From Caldilineaceae bacterium (GTDB taxonomy: Bacteria; Chloroflexota; Anaerolineae; Caldilineales; Caldilineaceae), in NCBI GenBank assembly GCA_022842065.1, contig JALHQH010000014.1:1-64000 (forward strand): a stretch of DNA of 64,000 nucleotides, given 5' to 3'. The notes under the pieces were generated by a model, which did not search any database, was not told the DNA's origin, and saw only the letters and a list, made by a program, of their open reading frames with translations. Every line of letters starts with the position of its first letter. Position 1 is the stretch's first letter. A program made the position numbers and the translations under genes. Of this stretch, positions 52,187-60,837 are shown piece after piece.

Positions 52187-53413
52187 ATGAATCGAATCTT
52201 ACAATATTTGGGTGTGGCCTTTGAAAGTATCCGCGCCAATAAATTGCGGGCGATCCTAACCATGTTGGGCATTATCATCGGTGTGGCGGCGGTCTTGAGC
52301 ACGCTTGGTATCGGTGCCGGTGCCGCAGCCAGCATTACCGCGGATGTGCAAAGCGAAGGGGTCAACCAACTCACCGTGCTGGCTGGCGGCAGCGATGAAA
52401 CAACTGCCGGGATCAACCGCTTAACCTTAGGTGATGCGGCCGCACTGGCCGACCAAACTGTCCACCCCGAAATCGCGACAGTGTCGCCCGAATATAGTGG
52501 CAATGCGCAGTTGACCAGGGGTGATGCCGGTGTCAGCGCTCAAATTTCCGGCGTCACCCTGGCCTATGCCGCAGCGACTAAGGTCAATTTGGCCAGTGGC
52601 CGCTTCTTTACGCAGGATGAACTGGATCGTTGGCAGCCGGTGATCATTCTTGGGGCCAACAGCGCCGAAACCCTCTTTGGCCAAGCCGATCCGCTTGACC
52701 AGGAGATTCGGGTCAACGGTGAGAGCTTTATCGTGATCGGTGTACTGGAGAAGAGTGATGGCGGTTTTGGCGGCAGCGAGAGCCAACTAACGCCGTTGAC
52801 CGTGGCGCAAGGGCGCTTGTTTCAAGCCGAGCGCTATCGGGGCGAGTTGCCGGTGACTAGTATTACCGTCAAAGTAATCGATGCCGATGGCATGACGCAG
52901 GCAGAAAAGAATGTGGAACAAACTTTGCGTCTACGTCACGGCTTGACTCGTGATGATAAGAATGATTTTACCATCTTCAACCAGGCCAGCCTGTTGGAAT
53001 TAGCCAATACGATTTCGGCCACGTTGAGTCTGCTGTTGGGTAGCATTGGCGCGATCAGCCTCTTGGTGGGTGGCATCGGCATCATGAATATCATGCTTGT
53101 CTCCGTGACCGAACGGACTAAAGAGATCGGGCTACGCAAGGCACTTGGTGCCCAGGATAGCGATATCCTCACCCAGTTTTTGACCGAATCGCTCGTGCTC
53201 TGCTTAATCGGCGGTGCCATCGGGATTGGGCTGGCCCTGGCGTTGAGCTACGGCATCTCCCTCATTCCCAATTTTAGCTTCGATTTGATCATCGAACCAT
53301 ATGCCATCGGTCTAGCGCTAGGTGTCTGCTTTGCCTCTGCCTTTATTTTCGGCCTCTATCCGGCCCTGCGCGCCACGCGGCTCGACCCAATTGAAGCGCT
53401 CCGTTACGAATAA
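52187..53413 (+). CDS. MacB/FtsX-type ABC transporter permease
   Basis: 408 residues from the ATG at 52187, nine bases after GGAGG (52173-52177); an earlier ATG at 52169 lacks support. One N-terminal helix, a large MacB periplasmic-core domain (about 45-270), then three helices with the FtsX pattern (GGIGIMNIMLVSVTERTKEIGLRKALGA, then a late ALRATRLDPIEALRYE end). It transmits ATPase motion to the extracytoplasmic part for efflux. Encoded between its ATPase and the membrane-fusion protein. Confidence 0.93.
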   Translation: MNRILQYLGVAFESIRANKLRAILTMLGIIIGVAAVLSTLGIGAGAAASITADVQSEGVNQLTVLAGGSDETTAGINRLTLGDAAALADQTVHPEIATVSPEYSGNAQLTRGDAGVSAQISGVTLAYAAATKVNLASGRFFTQDELDRWQPVIILGANSAETLFGQADPLDQEIRVNGESFIVIGVLEKSDGGFGGSESQLTPLTVAQGRLFQAERYRGELPVTSITVKVIDADGMTQAEKNVEQTLRLRHGLTRDDKNDFTIFNQASLLELANTISATLSLLLGSIGAISLLVGGIGIMNIMLVSVTERTKEIGLRKALGAQDSDILTQFLTESLVLCLIGGAIGIGLALALSYGISLIPNFSFDLIIEPYAIGLALGVCFASAFIFGLYPALRATRLDPIEALRYE

Positions 53414-53488
53414 TGCATCACGCATCACGTTTCACGCATAACGCATTACGAATGATCAGTTACAAACTATAAATTAAGGAGAATAACG

Positions 53489-55087
53489 ATGAATCGCATA
53501 ATTAAATGGACAGGCAGTGCATTGTTGGTGGTTGGCTTGGTGATCGGGGGGGTAGTGTTGGTTGGTCCTCGCCTTGGATTGGAATTACCGACCCCAGTGC
53601 AGGCGCAAGAGGTGCAGGCCGCCACCGCAGGCGAGAGTGCGCTGCAAACTGTTAAGATTCAACCGGCGGCTAATGTAATCGGTCAGCTAAGCGCTTCAGG
53701 CAAAATTGGCGTCGCACAGACTCACTATGTAGTCCTTGATGTGAGCGGCGAAGTGCAGAACGTGGCGGTCGAAGTTGGTGATGTCGTCGCCGCCGGTGAC
53801 CTGCTGCTCAAGCTCGATACAGCTGAACTGGAACGGGCATTGAAACGCGCCGAAATCAATGTGTCAACCGCCAAGAATACCCTCGCCCAGTTGCAACAGC
53901 CGGCCGATGCGTTGGAGATTGCTGCCGCCGAGGCCGAACTCGCGTCCGCTCAAGAGAAGTTGCTCGACGCCCAGAAACCAGCCACTGAAGCAGAGATTGC
54001 GGCGGCCCAGGCCAGTGTCAGCGCCGGTTGGTCCAAATATAATGAGTTAAGTGCCGACAAGAGTAGTGCCGAATTGACCAAACTTGAAGCCAATTTGCGC
54101 AAAGCGGAGATTTCCCTGCAAGAAGCGCAACGGGCCTACGATCAGGTCGCCTGGCGCAACGATGTTGGGATGACCGCCGAAGCTGCCAAATTGCAGCAGG
54201 CCACCATCGAGTATGAAGCGGCCAAAGCCGACTATGAAGTCACCACCCAACCGGCGGATAAGTCGGATCTCCAGAATTCGATTAGCACAGCACGCAGCGC
54301 TGAAAAGCAATTAGCTGACCTGTTGGCCAAGCCCAGTGAAGCCGAGATTGCGACAGCCGAAGCGCAAGTCGCCAGCGCGCAGCAAAAGCTTGATGATCTC
54401 AAAAATGGCAAAGATCGCCTGGAGATCGAAGCGGCCGAATTGAAGTTGGAAGCCGCCCTGGTCGATTGGCAGGAAGCGATTGAAGATAATAACCGGGCCA
54501 CTGTCACCGCCCCCGTTGGTGGCACCGTGTTAAGTATCGATGCCGCGTTGGGTCAGCATTTGAACAGCGGCGCGACGGCTATTACCCTGGCTGATCTCAA
54601 CGTGTTGGAACTGGCCGTGAATGTCGCCGAAGTAGACATCGACCAGATCACGGTTGGTCAGGAGGCGGCGATTACGATTGACGCCTTGGCTGGTGAGAAC
54701 TTTACGGGGACGGTGGTGCGCTACAATCCAATTAGCAATGGGGGCTCTGGTGTGGTCAACTATAAGGTGACACTACAACTGGCAACCGCCGCGGAAAAAG
54801 GTGCGCTGCCCGACATGACCGCCGTGGCCAAACTGGTCAACACCCAAGCGACCAGCGGCTGGCTCGTGCCGACCACCGCCATCAACAGCAGCGGCAGCGA
54901 CCCCGTCGTCAGCATCATGCGCAACGGGCAAACGCAGTCTGTGCCAGTGACGGTTGGCGCCCCCCAAGGTGAATGGACCGTCGTCCAGTCGCCGACCCTC
55001 CAAGCCGGTGATGAAGTAATGGGTACCGTTGCTTCCTATGAAGGCAACGGCGAGGATCTGGCCGATTTTGGCCCGTCCGGCAGTTAA
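53489..55087 (+). CDS. HlyD/MacA-type membrane-fusion protein
   Basis: 532 residues. An N-terminal membrane helix (residues about 8-28) precedes a biotinyl-lipoyl half motif (VEVGDVVAAGDLLLKLD), a long coiled coil rich in Ala, Glu and Lys (about 115-330) with repeated TEAEIAAAQASV-like units, the second lipoyl half (TVTAPVGGTVLSIDAALGQHL) and beta-barrel domains. It links the permease to the outside. The coiled coil is longer than in classical MacA, a feature seen in envelopes of non-Proteobacteria. Last gene of the efflux operon, with a strong terminator after it. Confidence 0.92.
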   Translation: MNRIIKWTGSALLVVGLVIGGVVLVGPRLGLELPTPVQAQEVQAATAGESALQTVKIQPAANVIGQLSASGKIGVAQTHYVVLDVSGEVQNVAVEVGDVVAAGDLLLKLDTAELERALKRAEINVSTAKNTLAQLQQPADALEIAAAEAELASAQEKLLDAQKPATEAEIAAAQASVSAGWSKYNELSADKSSAELTKLEANLRKAEISLQEAQRAYDQVAWRNDVGMTAEAAKLQQATIEYEAAKADYEVTTQPADKSDLQNSISTARSAEKQLADLLAKPSEAEIATAEAQVASAQQKLDDLKNGKDRLEIEAAELKLEAALVDWQEAIEDNNRATVTAPVGGTVLSIDAALGQHLNSGATAITLADLNVLELAVNVAEVDIDQITVGQEAAITIDALAGENFTGTVVRYNPISNGGSGVVNYKVTLQLATAAEKGALPDMTAVAKLVNTQATSGWLVPTTAINSSGSDPVVSIMRNGQTQSVPVTVGAPQGEWTVVQSPTLQAGDEVMGTVASYEGNGEDLADFGPSGS

Positions 55088-55098
55088 GCTAACGGCCA

Positions 55099-55143
55099 GC
55101 GAACAAAAAAGCGTGACGCGCAGCGTCACGCTTTTTTGTTCGC
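55099..55143. terminator. Strong bidirectional-type intrinsic terminator
   Basis: 21-base perfect arms (55099-55119 and 55123-55143) around a three-base loop, with A6 on the left and T6 on the right (core GCGTGACGC/GCGTCACGC). Ends the efflux operon. Confidence 0.93.
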
Positions 55144-55484
55144 CTTATCCTGTCGGGACGCGTGCTGAGCTTAAACCAGCATAATTTCGCTGCCATTGTC
55201 CTTGTTGGGACAGCAAGTGGGACGCTCCACCCCATTCGGGTGGGACGCTGCCTGGGACACCTCCCTGCGATACTAGCTTCATCAATGTTTTTAAAGCATG
55301 ACGTGAAGAGTACAGAGGCAGAGACAAATATGTACAGTTTGGTGGTTTACCAAAATTGATTCGCTCTAGTGACTGTCATCTCGATGATTTTACCCTTCCC
55401 CAAGGGCTGCGCTGATATAGCCGGTGGATCGGCAGGGACCACAGCAAGGGGGCTGCCCGTTGATCCGCCACTTGGAGAACAATC
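55144..55484. other. Intergenic, no gene recognised
   Basis: About 340 bases. GTGGGACGCT occurs twice within 40 bases (55215-55255 region) and looks like a worn repeat. A GGATCGGCAG/CTGCCCGTTGATCC imperfect inverted pair lies just before the next gene. A 65-codon open frame (55162-55359) has no recognisable product. Nothing firm can be called. Confidence 0.4.
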
Positions 55485-56369
55485 ATGTTATCAACTGTAA
55501 GTGCACAATCAACCGTCAAGGCACCAATGGCGACACTGCATCCTGCCACCCACATCGGCGCCGTGGCGTTAACGGTCGCCAACCTGGAGCGCTCGCTAAA
55601 ATTCTATCAACAGGTGCTGGGCTTTCAACTGCATCGCCGTACTGACGATGGCGCAAGTTTAGGTGCTGGGGGTGCTGATTTACTGCACCTGGTCGAACTG
55701 CCGACGGCGCGTCAGGTGACGCATCACAGCGGCCTTTACCATTTTGCCGTGCTGACCCCGTCACGCCTGGCCTTGGCCCAAGTGCTGCGCAATCTGGTCC
55801 AACACCAGACCCCGATTGGTGGCTCGGATCATCTGGTCAGCGAGGCGATCTATCTCGCCGACCCCGATGGCAATGGCATTGAAGTCTACCGCGACCGTAC
55901 CCGTAGCGAGTGGCAATATGAAAAGGGACTTCCGGTCATGGGCAGCTTGCCGCTCGATTACCAGGGCATTCTGCGCGAATTGAATGGTGACGAAGCCCTT
56001 TGGTCCGGCCTAGATCCGGCCACGGTGATAGGCCATATGCACCTGCATGTCGGTGACCTGGCTGCGGCGGTCAAGTTCTATCGTGAAGTGGTTGGTTTCG
56101 ATCTGATTATGAATTGGAATGGCGCATCATTTGTTTCGGCGGGCGGTTATCACCATCACCTGGGGGTAAACACCTGGGCCGGTGTCGGCATCCCGCCCCA
56201 ACCTGCGGACGCGGTCGGCTTGCGCCATTATGAAATTGTGTTGGCGGATGAGGCTGAGCGCGCAGCGTTGATTGCGCGATTGACGCAAGGTGGCGTCCCC
56301 TTTGTCCAGCACAGCGATGGTTTGTTTGTCCGTGACCCGGCACAGAACGGGATCTTGTTTAAAATATAA
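55485..56369 (+). CDS. VOC-family ring-cleaving dioxygenase-like protein (CatE type)
   Basis: 294 residues, two vicinal-oxygen-chelate modules. The first (about 18-140) opens with HIGAVALTVANLERSLKFYQQVLGF and closes with YLADPDGNGIEVYRDR; the second (about 175-290) has IGHMHLHVGDLAAAVKFYREVVGFDL and HHHLGVNTWAG. Metal-binding His and Glu residues are present in HIGAV, HMHLHV and related strands. It resembles CatE, a catechol-2,3-dioxygenase, though a glyoxalase-like or other role is possible. ATG at 55485 follows GGAG. It stands alone. Confidence 0.87.
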   Translation: MLSTVSAQSTVKAPMATLHPATHIGAVALTVANLERSLKFYQQVLGFQLHRRTDDGASLGAGGADLLHLVELPTARQVTHHSGLYHFAVLTPSRLALAQVLRNLVQHQTPIGGSDHLVSEAIYLADPDGNGIEVYRDRTRSEWQYEKGLPVMGSLPLDYQGILRELNGDEALWSGLDPATVIGHMHLHVGDLAAAVKFYREVVGFDLIMNWNGASFVSAGGYHHHLGVNTWAGVGIPPQPADAVGLRHYEIVLADEAERAALIARLTQGGVPFVQHSDGLFVRDPAQNGILFKI

Positions 56370-56397
56370 TCGGTTCTTCTGGATCTGATGGGGTTAC

Positions 56398-56460
56398 CCT
56401 TCCTGGAAGAGGCGCAACTATTCTGCGCAGACAGACAAATTGCTGCCTCTTCCAGGAAGG
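56398..56460. terminator. 16-bp stem hairpin after the VOC gene
   Basis: CCTTCCTGGAAGAGGC (56398-56413) pairs with its complement (56445-56460) around a 31-base loop containing a second small stem (GCGCA/TGCGC). There is no T-run. A TATAAT (56496-56501) follows but without a clear -35. Confidence 0.55.
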
Positions 56461-56527
56461 ATCCATCTCAACCCCCTGCATTCCTGAAGAGCCATATAAT
56501 CTTGTCATTACATCAAAGGAGCTTTCA

Positions 56528-57022
56528 ATGTCGTTCGATCTCGCAATTCTTATTATTCGGCTTTTGGTTGGTCTGACGGTGGCTGCGCATGGCGCACAGA
56601 AACTATTTGGCGCATTTGGCGGCCCCGGTTTGAAAGGCTTGACCGGTTGGCTTGGCTCAATGCGCATGCGCCCGGCTGGACTGTGGGCTTTCTTGGCGGG
56701 CTTGAGTGAATTCGGTGGTGGTATCCTGATGGCACTTGGTCTGTTAGGGCCGGTCGGTGCGCTAGGCGTGATTGCGGCCATGTTGGTCGCGATTATCGCT
56801 GCACACTGGGGGAAATTCTTTTCCACCCAAGGGGGCATGGAGTATCCCTTAACGTTGGCCGTTGTTGCGCTGGCCACCATCGTGAGTGGCCCCGGTGCTT
56901 ATTCACTGGATGCCCTGTTGGGTCTTAGCTTTCCCGAGCCACTGACGTCGCTCGGTGGTCTCATCCTTGTGCTGGTTGGCGTTGCCCTCAGCTTTGGCAC
57001 CCGTGCCCCGGCCACGGCGTAA
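56528..57022 (+). CDS. DoxX family membrane protein
   Basis: 164 residues with four hydrophobic helices and the DoxX pattern (ILIIRLLVGLTVAAHGAQKLFGAFGG, later GILMALGLLGPVGALG). DoxX-type proteins are small quinone-linked or thiosulfate-oxidase-related membrane proteins of mostly unknown role. AAAGGAG precedes the ATG. A second DoxX-family gene follows 88 bases later. Confidence 0.9.
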   Translation: MSFDLAILIIRLLVGLTVAAHGAQKLFGAFGGPGLKGLTGWLGSMRMRPAGLWAFLAGLSEFGGGILMALGLLGPVGALGVIAAMLVAIIAAHWGKFFSTQGGMEYPLTLAVVALATIVSGPGAYSLDALLGLSFPEPLTSLGGLILVLVGVALSFGTRAPATA

Positions 57023-57109
57023 AACTTAGCCGCGGCGAACCTCATTCACCATTGTCAATTGATTATTGTTTTTACTTTCAATCTATCTCTCAACCGAAGG
57101 AACTCTCGT

Positions 57110-57499
57110 ATGAATATCGTCTTGTGGATTGTCCAAATTTTGCTCGCCCTGGCCTTTGGCTTCTTTGGTTTTACCAAACTAAGCCAACCGATTGAGGCGC
57201 TGGCGGGCATGATGCCCTGGGTCACCGCCATGCCCGCGGTGCTGGTGCAGTTTATCGGCGCGGCGGAGATTGCCGGCGCATTGGGGTTGATCCTGCCGGG
57301 CCTGACCAAGATTCAGCCGAAGTTGACGGCTTGGGCCGGACTGGGATTGGCAGTGGTGATGGTGCTGGCTGCGATTTTGCACATCACCCGCGGTGAATTT
57401 GGCAACTTGCCGATTAACGCGGTGCTCTTTGTGCTTTCGGCCTTGGTTGCTTGGGGGCGCTGGGGCCAGAGTCGGAAGTTGGCCCAAGCGACGGCGTAG
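57110..57499 (+). CDS. DoxX-like membrane protein
   Basis: 129 residues from the ATG at 57110; AAGGA lies ten bases upstream and the earlier part of the frame is AT-rich non-coding. Four helices with a DoxX_2-like pattern: ILLALAFGFFGFTKL, IGAAEIAGALGLILPG and a closing ARG-type helix end (NAVLFVLSALVAWGRW). It is related to, but distinct from, the preceding DoxX protein; the two may form a heteromeric membrane unit. Three hairpins follow the stop. Confidence 0.88.
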   Translation: MNIVLWIVQILLALAFGFFGFTKLSQPIEALAGMMPWVTAMPAVLVQFIGAAEIAGALGLILPGLTKIQPKLTAWAGLGLAVVMVLAAILHITRGEFGNLPINAVLFVLSALVAWGRWGQSRKLAQATA

Positions 57500-57503
57500 G
57501 GGC

Positions 57504-57605
57504 GCAGGTGGTTGAAACACACCTGCTGAGATGCATAAGTGCGTTAAAACGCACTGAGATTAGGCGAGACCAAAGATTTGCTAAATCTTTGGTCTCGCCT
57601 TTTTT
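57504..57605. terminator. Three consecutive hairpins ending in a strong terminator
   Basis: GCAGGTG/CACCTGC (57504-57526), AGTGCGTT-AA-AACGCACT (57538-57555) and an 18-bp stem (57562-57579 with 57583-57600, AGGCGAGACC core) followed by TTTTT. CTGAGAT is repeated after the first and second stems (57526, 57554). The last stem serves both the DoxX gene and the convergent oxidoreductase gene. Confidence 0.85.
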
Positions 57606-58695
57606 AGCTTGCCGTCCGTCGGGCAATTTCGGCGCGGACCACAGGCGCAACCTCGGTGCCCAGTAACTCCACGGCGCGCATCATCTTGCTGTGTTCAACT
57701 GTGCCGACGCCCAGTTGCAGCAACAGCCGTTGGTGACCAAAGATGTTGTGCTGGAAAAGAATCTTCTCGATAATCTCGTCAGGACTGCCCACAAAATCTG
57801 CCCCACGCAAGGTGCGTGAACCTTCGAGTTGGCCGCGCGTTACGGGTGACCAACCCCGCTCGCGACCAATCTTGTTCATCACGATGGTTGCCGCCGGGTA
57901 ATAGGCGTCAACTGCTGCTTGCACACTGTCGGCAATAAAACCATGCGAGTTGATGCTGATCGGCAATTGCGCCAGGTCATGGCCGGCTTCGGTCGCGGCA
58001 TCGCGATAGAGATCAAGCAACGGCGCAAAACGTTCCGGCATCCCGCCGATAATTGCGACTGCCATCGGCAACCCCAAGGTGCCCGCCCGTACCGCTGATT
58101 CTGGCGTCCCACCGACCGCAATCCAGACCGGAATCTGCGTTTGCAAGGGGCGTGGATAGATGCCCAAGTTATTGATCGCGGCCCGGTGGCGACCCGCCCA
58201 AGTAACCGTTTCTTTTTCGCGTAGTTTTAAGAGCAGGTCGAGCTTTTCGGCAAAAAGTGAATTATAATCGCGCAACTCATAGCCAAAGAGCGGGAAAGAT
58301 TCGGTAAACGAGCCCCGCCCCGCCATAATTTCCGCCCGCCCATTGGAAAGCAGATCCAAGGTCGCAAAGTCCTGAAAGACCCGCACCGGATCTTCCGAAC
58401 TGAGTACCGTTACGGCGGTGGTGAGACGGATGCGTTTGGTGCGCGCCGCCGCGGCCGCCAGAATCGTCACCGGCGACGAGGCGACAAAGTCAGGGCGGTG
58501 ATGCTCGCCGATGCCGACAACATCGAGCCCCACTTGATCGGCCAGCTCAATTGTTTCCAGCAGATTATGCAGGCGCTGGGCTGGGCTGATTTGGCTGCCG
58601 GTCACCGGATCGGGGGTTAACTCGGCAAAGGAATAGATGCCCAGTTCAAAAGGGGGGACAGTGGTGGTCTCGACATCTTGTGTATGTTCTGTCAT
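57604..58695 (-). CDS. Luciferase-like (LLM) flavin-dependent oxidoreductase
   Basis: 363 residues from the ATG at 58695; the longer frame up to 58836 crosses a repeat element. Landmarks are [27 protein letters not shown] (active-site His-His), [48 protein letters not shown] and [15 protein letters not shown]. It resembles the MupA/Atu2307-like branch of luciferase-like proteins and should use reduced flavin. The substrate is unknown. No strong ribosome site is visible before the ATG. Confidence 0.88.
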   Translation of the reverse strand: MTEHTQDVETTTVPPFELGIYSFAELTPDPVTGSQISPAQRLHNLLETIELADQVGLDVVGIGEHHRPDFVASSPVTILAAAAARTKRIRLTTAVTVLSSEDPVRVFQDFATLDLLSNGRAEIMAGRGSFTESFPLFGYELRDYNSLFAEKLDLLLKLREKETVTWAGRHRAAINNLGIYPRPLQTQIPVWIAVGGTPESAVRAGTLGLPMAVAIIGGMPERFAPLLDLYRDAATEAGHDLAQLPISINSHGFIADSVQAAVDAYYPAATIVMNKIGRERGWSPVTRGQLEGSRTLRGADFVGSPDEIIEKILFQHNIFGHQRLLLQLGVGTVEHSKMMRAVELLGTEVAPVVRAEIARRTAS

Positions 58696-58723
58696 CAGAC
58701 TGCTCTTTCTTCTCGCTAGTTTC

Positions 58724-58835
58724 TGTTGCGAAATACTTATTCTACCGCCATGGGCGCCAAGGCTCGCCAGAGAAAATTCTTTGCGAATCTTTGCGATCTT
58801 CGTGGCCTTGGTGGTGATCAAGCGCTTTCGCAACA
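58724..58835. repeat. 112-bp element with 10-bp terminal inverted repeats
   Basis: TGTTGCGAAA (58724-58733) and TTTCGCAACA (58826-58835) bound a segment containing GCGAATCTTTGCGATCTTCGTGGCCTTGGTGG, a motif style widely scattered in environmental genomes. It lies directly upstream of the luciferase-like gene. MITE-like in plan; mobility is not shown. Confidence 0.65.
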
Positions 58836-58848
58836 AAAATTAGCTAGT

Positions 58849-59490
58849 TTACTTGGTGGTAGCCGCCGGTATGCGGCTGTGTACTGACACCGCGTAATTG
58901 CTGCGGCCTGTCCACACTTCGCCATCCCAACCGGCCCAACGCTTGCGCAGGGTTAAACCGGCGTCCGCCGCCAGTTGATCATAGCGCGTCAGGGTTAGCG
59001 TGCTCCACGACGGTGGGTTCAGTTCAAAGGCCGCGACCAGCAGCCCATCGGCGGTCAGGTGGGCGGCCATGTTGGCCAGCACCGCCGCCTCGCTACCAGG
59101 AGTGAGATAGATCATCACATTGCCGGCCATGACAATGCACTCAAATTTGGTCGCCAGCTTGATCGTTGCCAGGTCGGCCTGATGCCAGGTCAGCTCCGGC
59201 GCTTTGTAGCGCGCTTGGCTGAGCATCACTTCGTCGAGATCCGCCCCGGTTACCAAGTACCCGCGGCGGGCCAACTCGATCCCCATGCGCCCTGTGCCAC
59301 AGCCAGCGTCGAGGATGCGTTGTGGTGCTTGGGCGGTGGGGAACTGTTCGGTCAGCAAGCGCGTGATAAAGTTCGCCTCGCCGTGGATGTCAAACCCAGC
59401 GGCGGCACGCGCGGCGTAGGGGGCATCATATTCCGCACCGGTGCGGTTGCGGGTGGCGAGCCAGGGGTTGGTGGTGGGTTGGGTGGTCAT
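58849..59490 (-). CDS. Class I SAM-dependent methyltransferase
   Basis: 213 residues. Motif I is RILDAGCGTGRMGIEL (near residue 58), with VTGADLDEVML, WHQADLAT, FECIVMAGNVM and a DGLLVAAFELN strand, the standard small-molecule methyltransferase order. The substrate is unknown. Its ATG (59490) overlaps the last codon of the AAA-ATPase-like gene by four bases (ATGA), so the two are translated in tandem, an unusual pairing for that ATPase family. Confidence 0.9.
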   Translation of the reverse strand: MTTQPTTNPWLATRNRTGAEYDAPYAARAAAGFDIHGEANFITRLLTEQFPTAQAPQRILDAGCGTGRMGIELARRGYLVTGADLDEVMLSQARYKAPELTWHQADLATIKLATKFECIVMAGNVMIYLTPGSEAAVLANMAAHLTADGLLVAAFELNPPSWSTLTLTRYDQLAADAGLTLRKRWAGWDGEVWTGRSNYAVSVHSRIPAATTK

Positions 59491-60704
59491 AGGGTTCCTG
59501 TTGCAAAATAGCGCTGGGCAATCATCGCATTGGGTGTTTCAAAGAAAAAGCGGGATAGCTGGCGTGCTTTAATCGTGATGATGCCGAGGTAAAAGAGCAG
59601 GCTAACCAAGTCATCACGCGAAAAATCCTTTTCAAAGCTAAATTGGCGCGTCAATTGGGCCGCTACTTGTCTCTCGGTAATCAGCTCATGCAATGGGGCC
59701 AGATTTTCTATTAATTTGCCAACATTGCTGGTGATATGAGTATCCAAGTATGCCACTGGGTACTCATGGGGAGATCCCAATGTAGAACCATAATAGAGTA
59801 CCATGTCTGGGTTGTAGAGGTGTGTTGCCGCTTGCTCATTGAAGTAATAGCCACTGTACCATTGGCGCAAGTTTGCTATGGTTTGGGGCAGTTCCGTCTT
59901 ACTGACACCTAAACCACTCAGCATGGCGCATACCTCAGTTTCGGTAAAGCCCATCATGTCATGGAAGTGGAGCGCTAAACTAATATTTTTACCAATGTTA
60001 AAGCCAGCGGTTAGACCATCCAGACTTAAGGGTGAAACGCCAGTGATAAAGATGCGATCCACTACACCATTACTTGTGGCGGCCTTAATACATGCATAAA
60101 AAGTTTGTATGAAACTGCAATCGTTTAGGCGTTTTTTCGACTGCGCCAGCCAGCCAACAATAAGCTCATTAGCAAAGTTGTCGTACTCGTCGATTAATAG
60201 ATAAATCTTATAGGGTAGTTTTTTGCTGACCTGCTGATTTTTCGTCCGTTCAAAGAGGCGGCTAATCATGAAAGCCGGGTCTTCTGTCGCCAAAATGTAG
60301 GCGTGGTCAGCCTTTGTATAATATTGTGTATAGGTACTTAGGAAATTACTGATGCCCTGCTTAATGTTCTCTAGAAAACCAGCAAATGTGCTTTCGCGAC
60401 TTTGCGTATTGATATGGCTAAAATCCAGTTTTAGCACTAGGAATTGATTGGCCAACGGCGTCGGCATTTGGCCAATCTTGTACGCACCGAATAGGGCATT
60501 GAATTCAGCCTGGTACTCGATGCCGTAATAACATTGCAACAGCGAAATGAAAAGACTCTTGCCAAAGCGCCGCGGGCGCAAGAAAAAGAGATAGGGCTCG
60601 TTCATCTGCTCGATCTGCGCAATAAAAGGGGTACGATCAACAAAGTGATAGCCTTCCTGCGCGATCTTGGTAAAATCACTGATCCCATATGGTAAGCGGA
60701 GCAT
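59487..60704 (-). CDS. AAA-ATPase-like protein lacking the usual nuclease end
   Basis: 405 residues from the ATG at 60704 (AGGAACGACT upstream); the upstream frame is non-coding. It has the family start LPYGISDFTKIAQEGYHFVDRT, the P-loop FLRPRRFGKSLF, Walker B-like IYLLIDEYDNFANEL and FITGVSPLSLDGLTAGFN. Relatives are usually 500-560 residues and end in a DUF1703 PD-(D/E)XK nuclease; this chain stops right after the middle domain (DLVSLLFYLGIITI), at the start of the methyltransferase gene. It is a likely 3' truncation. The family is abundant in Chloroflexota and Bacteroidota; its role is unknown. Confidence 0.85.
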   Translation of the reverse strand: MLRLPYGISDFTKIAQEGYHFVDRTPFIAQIEQMNEPYLFFLRPRRFGKSLFISLLQCYYGIEYQAEFNALFGAYKIGQMPTPLANQFLVLKLDFSHINTQSRESTFAGFLENIKQGISNFLSTYTQYYTKADHAYILATEDPAFMISRLFERTKNQQVSKKLPYKIYLLIDEYDNFANELIVGWLAQSKKRLNDCSFIQTFYACIKAATSNGVVDRIFITGVSPLSLDGLTAGFNIGKNISLALHFHDMMGFTETEVCAMLSGLGVSKTELPQTIANLRQWYSGYYFNEQAATHLYNPDMVLYYGSTLGSPHEYPVAYLDTHITSNVGKLIENLAPLHELITERQVAAQLTRQFSFEKDFSRDDLVSLLFYLGIITIKARQLSRFFFETPNAMIAQRYFATGTL

Positions 60705-60769
60705 AGTCGTTCCTACCTCTTCCCTGATTGCCATAACGTTAGGGGCAATTATAGCATAGCTGGCCCAGA

Positions 60770-60798
60770 TTGACATTGCCGATTGCAGCACATATACT
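60770..60798 (+). promoter_or_regulatory. Near-consensus promoter of the APH-type kinase gene
   Basis: TTGACA (60770-60775), exactly 17 bases, then TATACT (60793-60798), ending 39 bases before the ATG at 60838. It lies in the divergent gap with the AAA-ATPase-like gene. Confidence 0.78.
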
Positions 60799-60837
60799 GC
60801 AAAAACAGACAAAAAATTCGCGATTTTTGGAGTCCAT

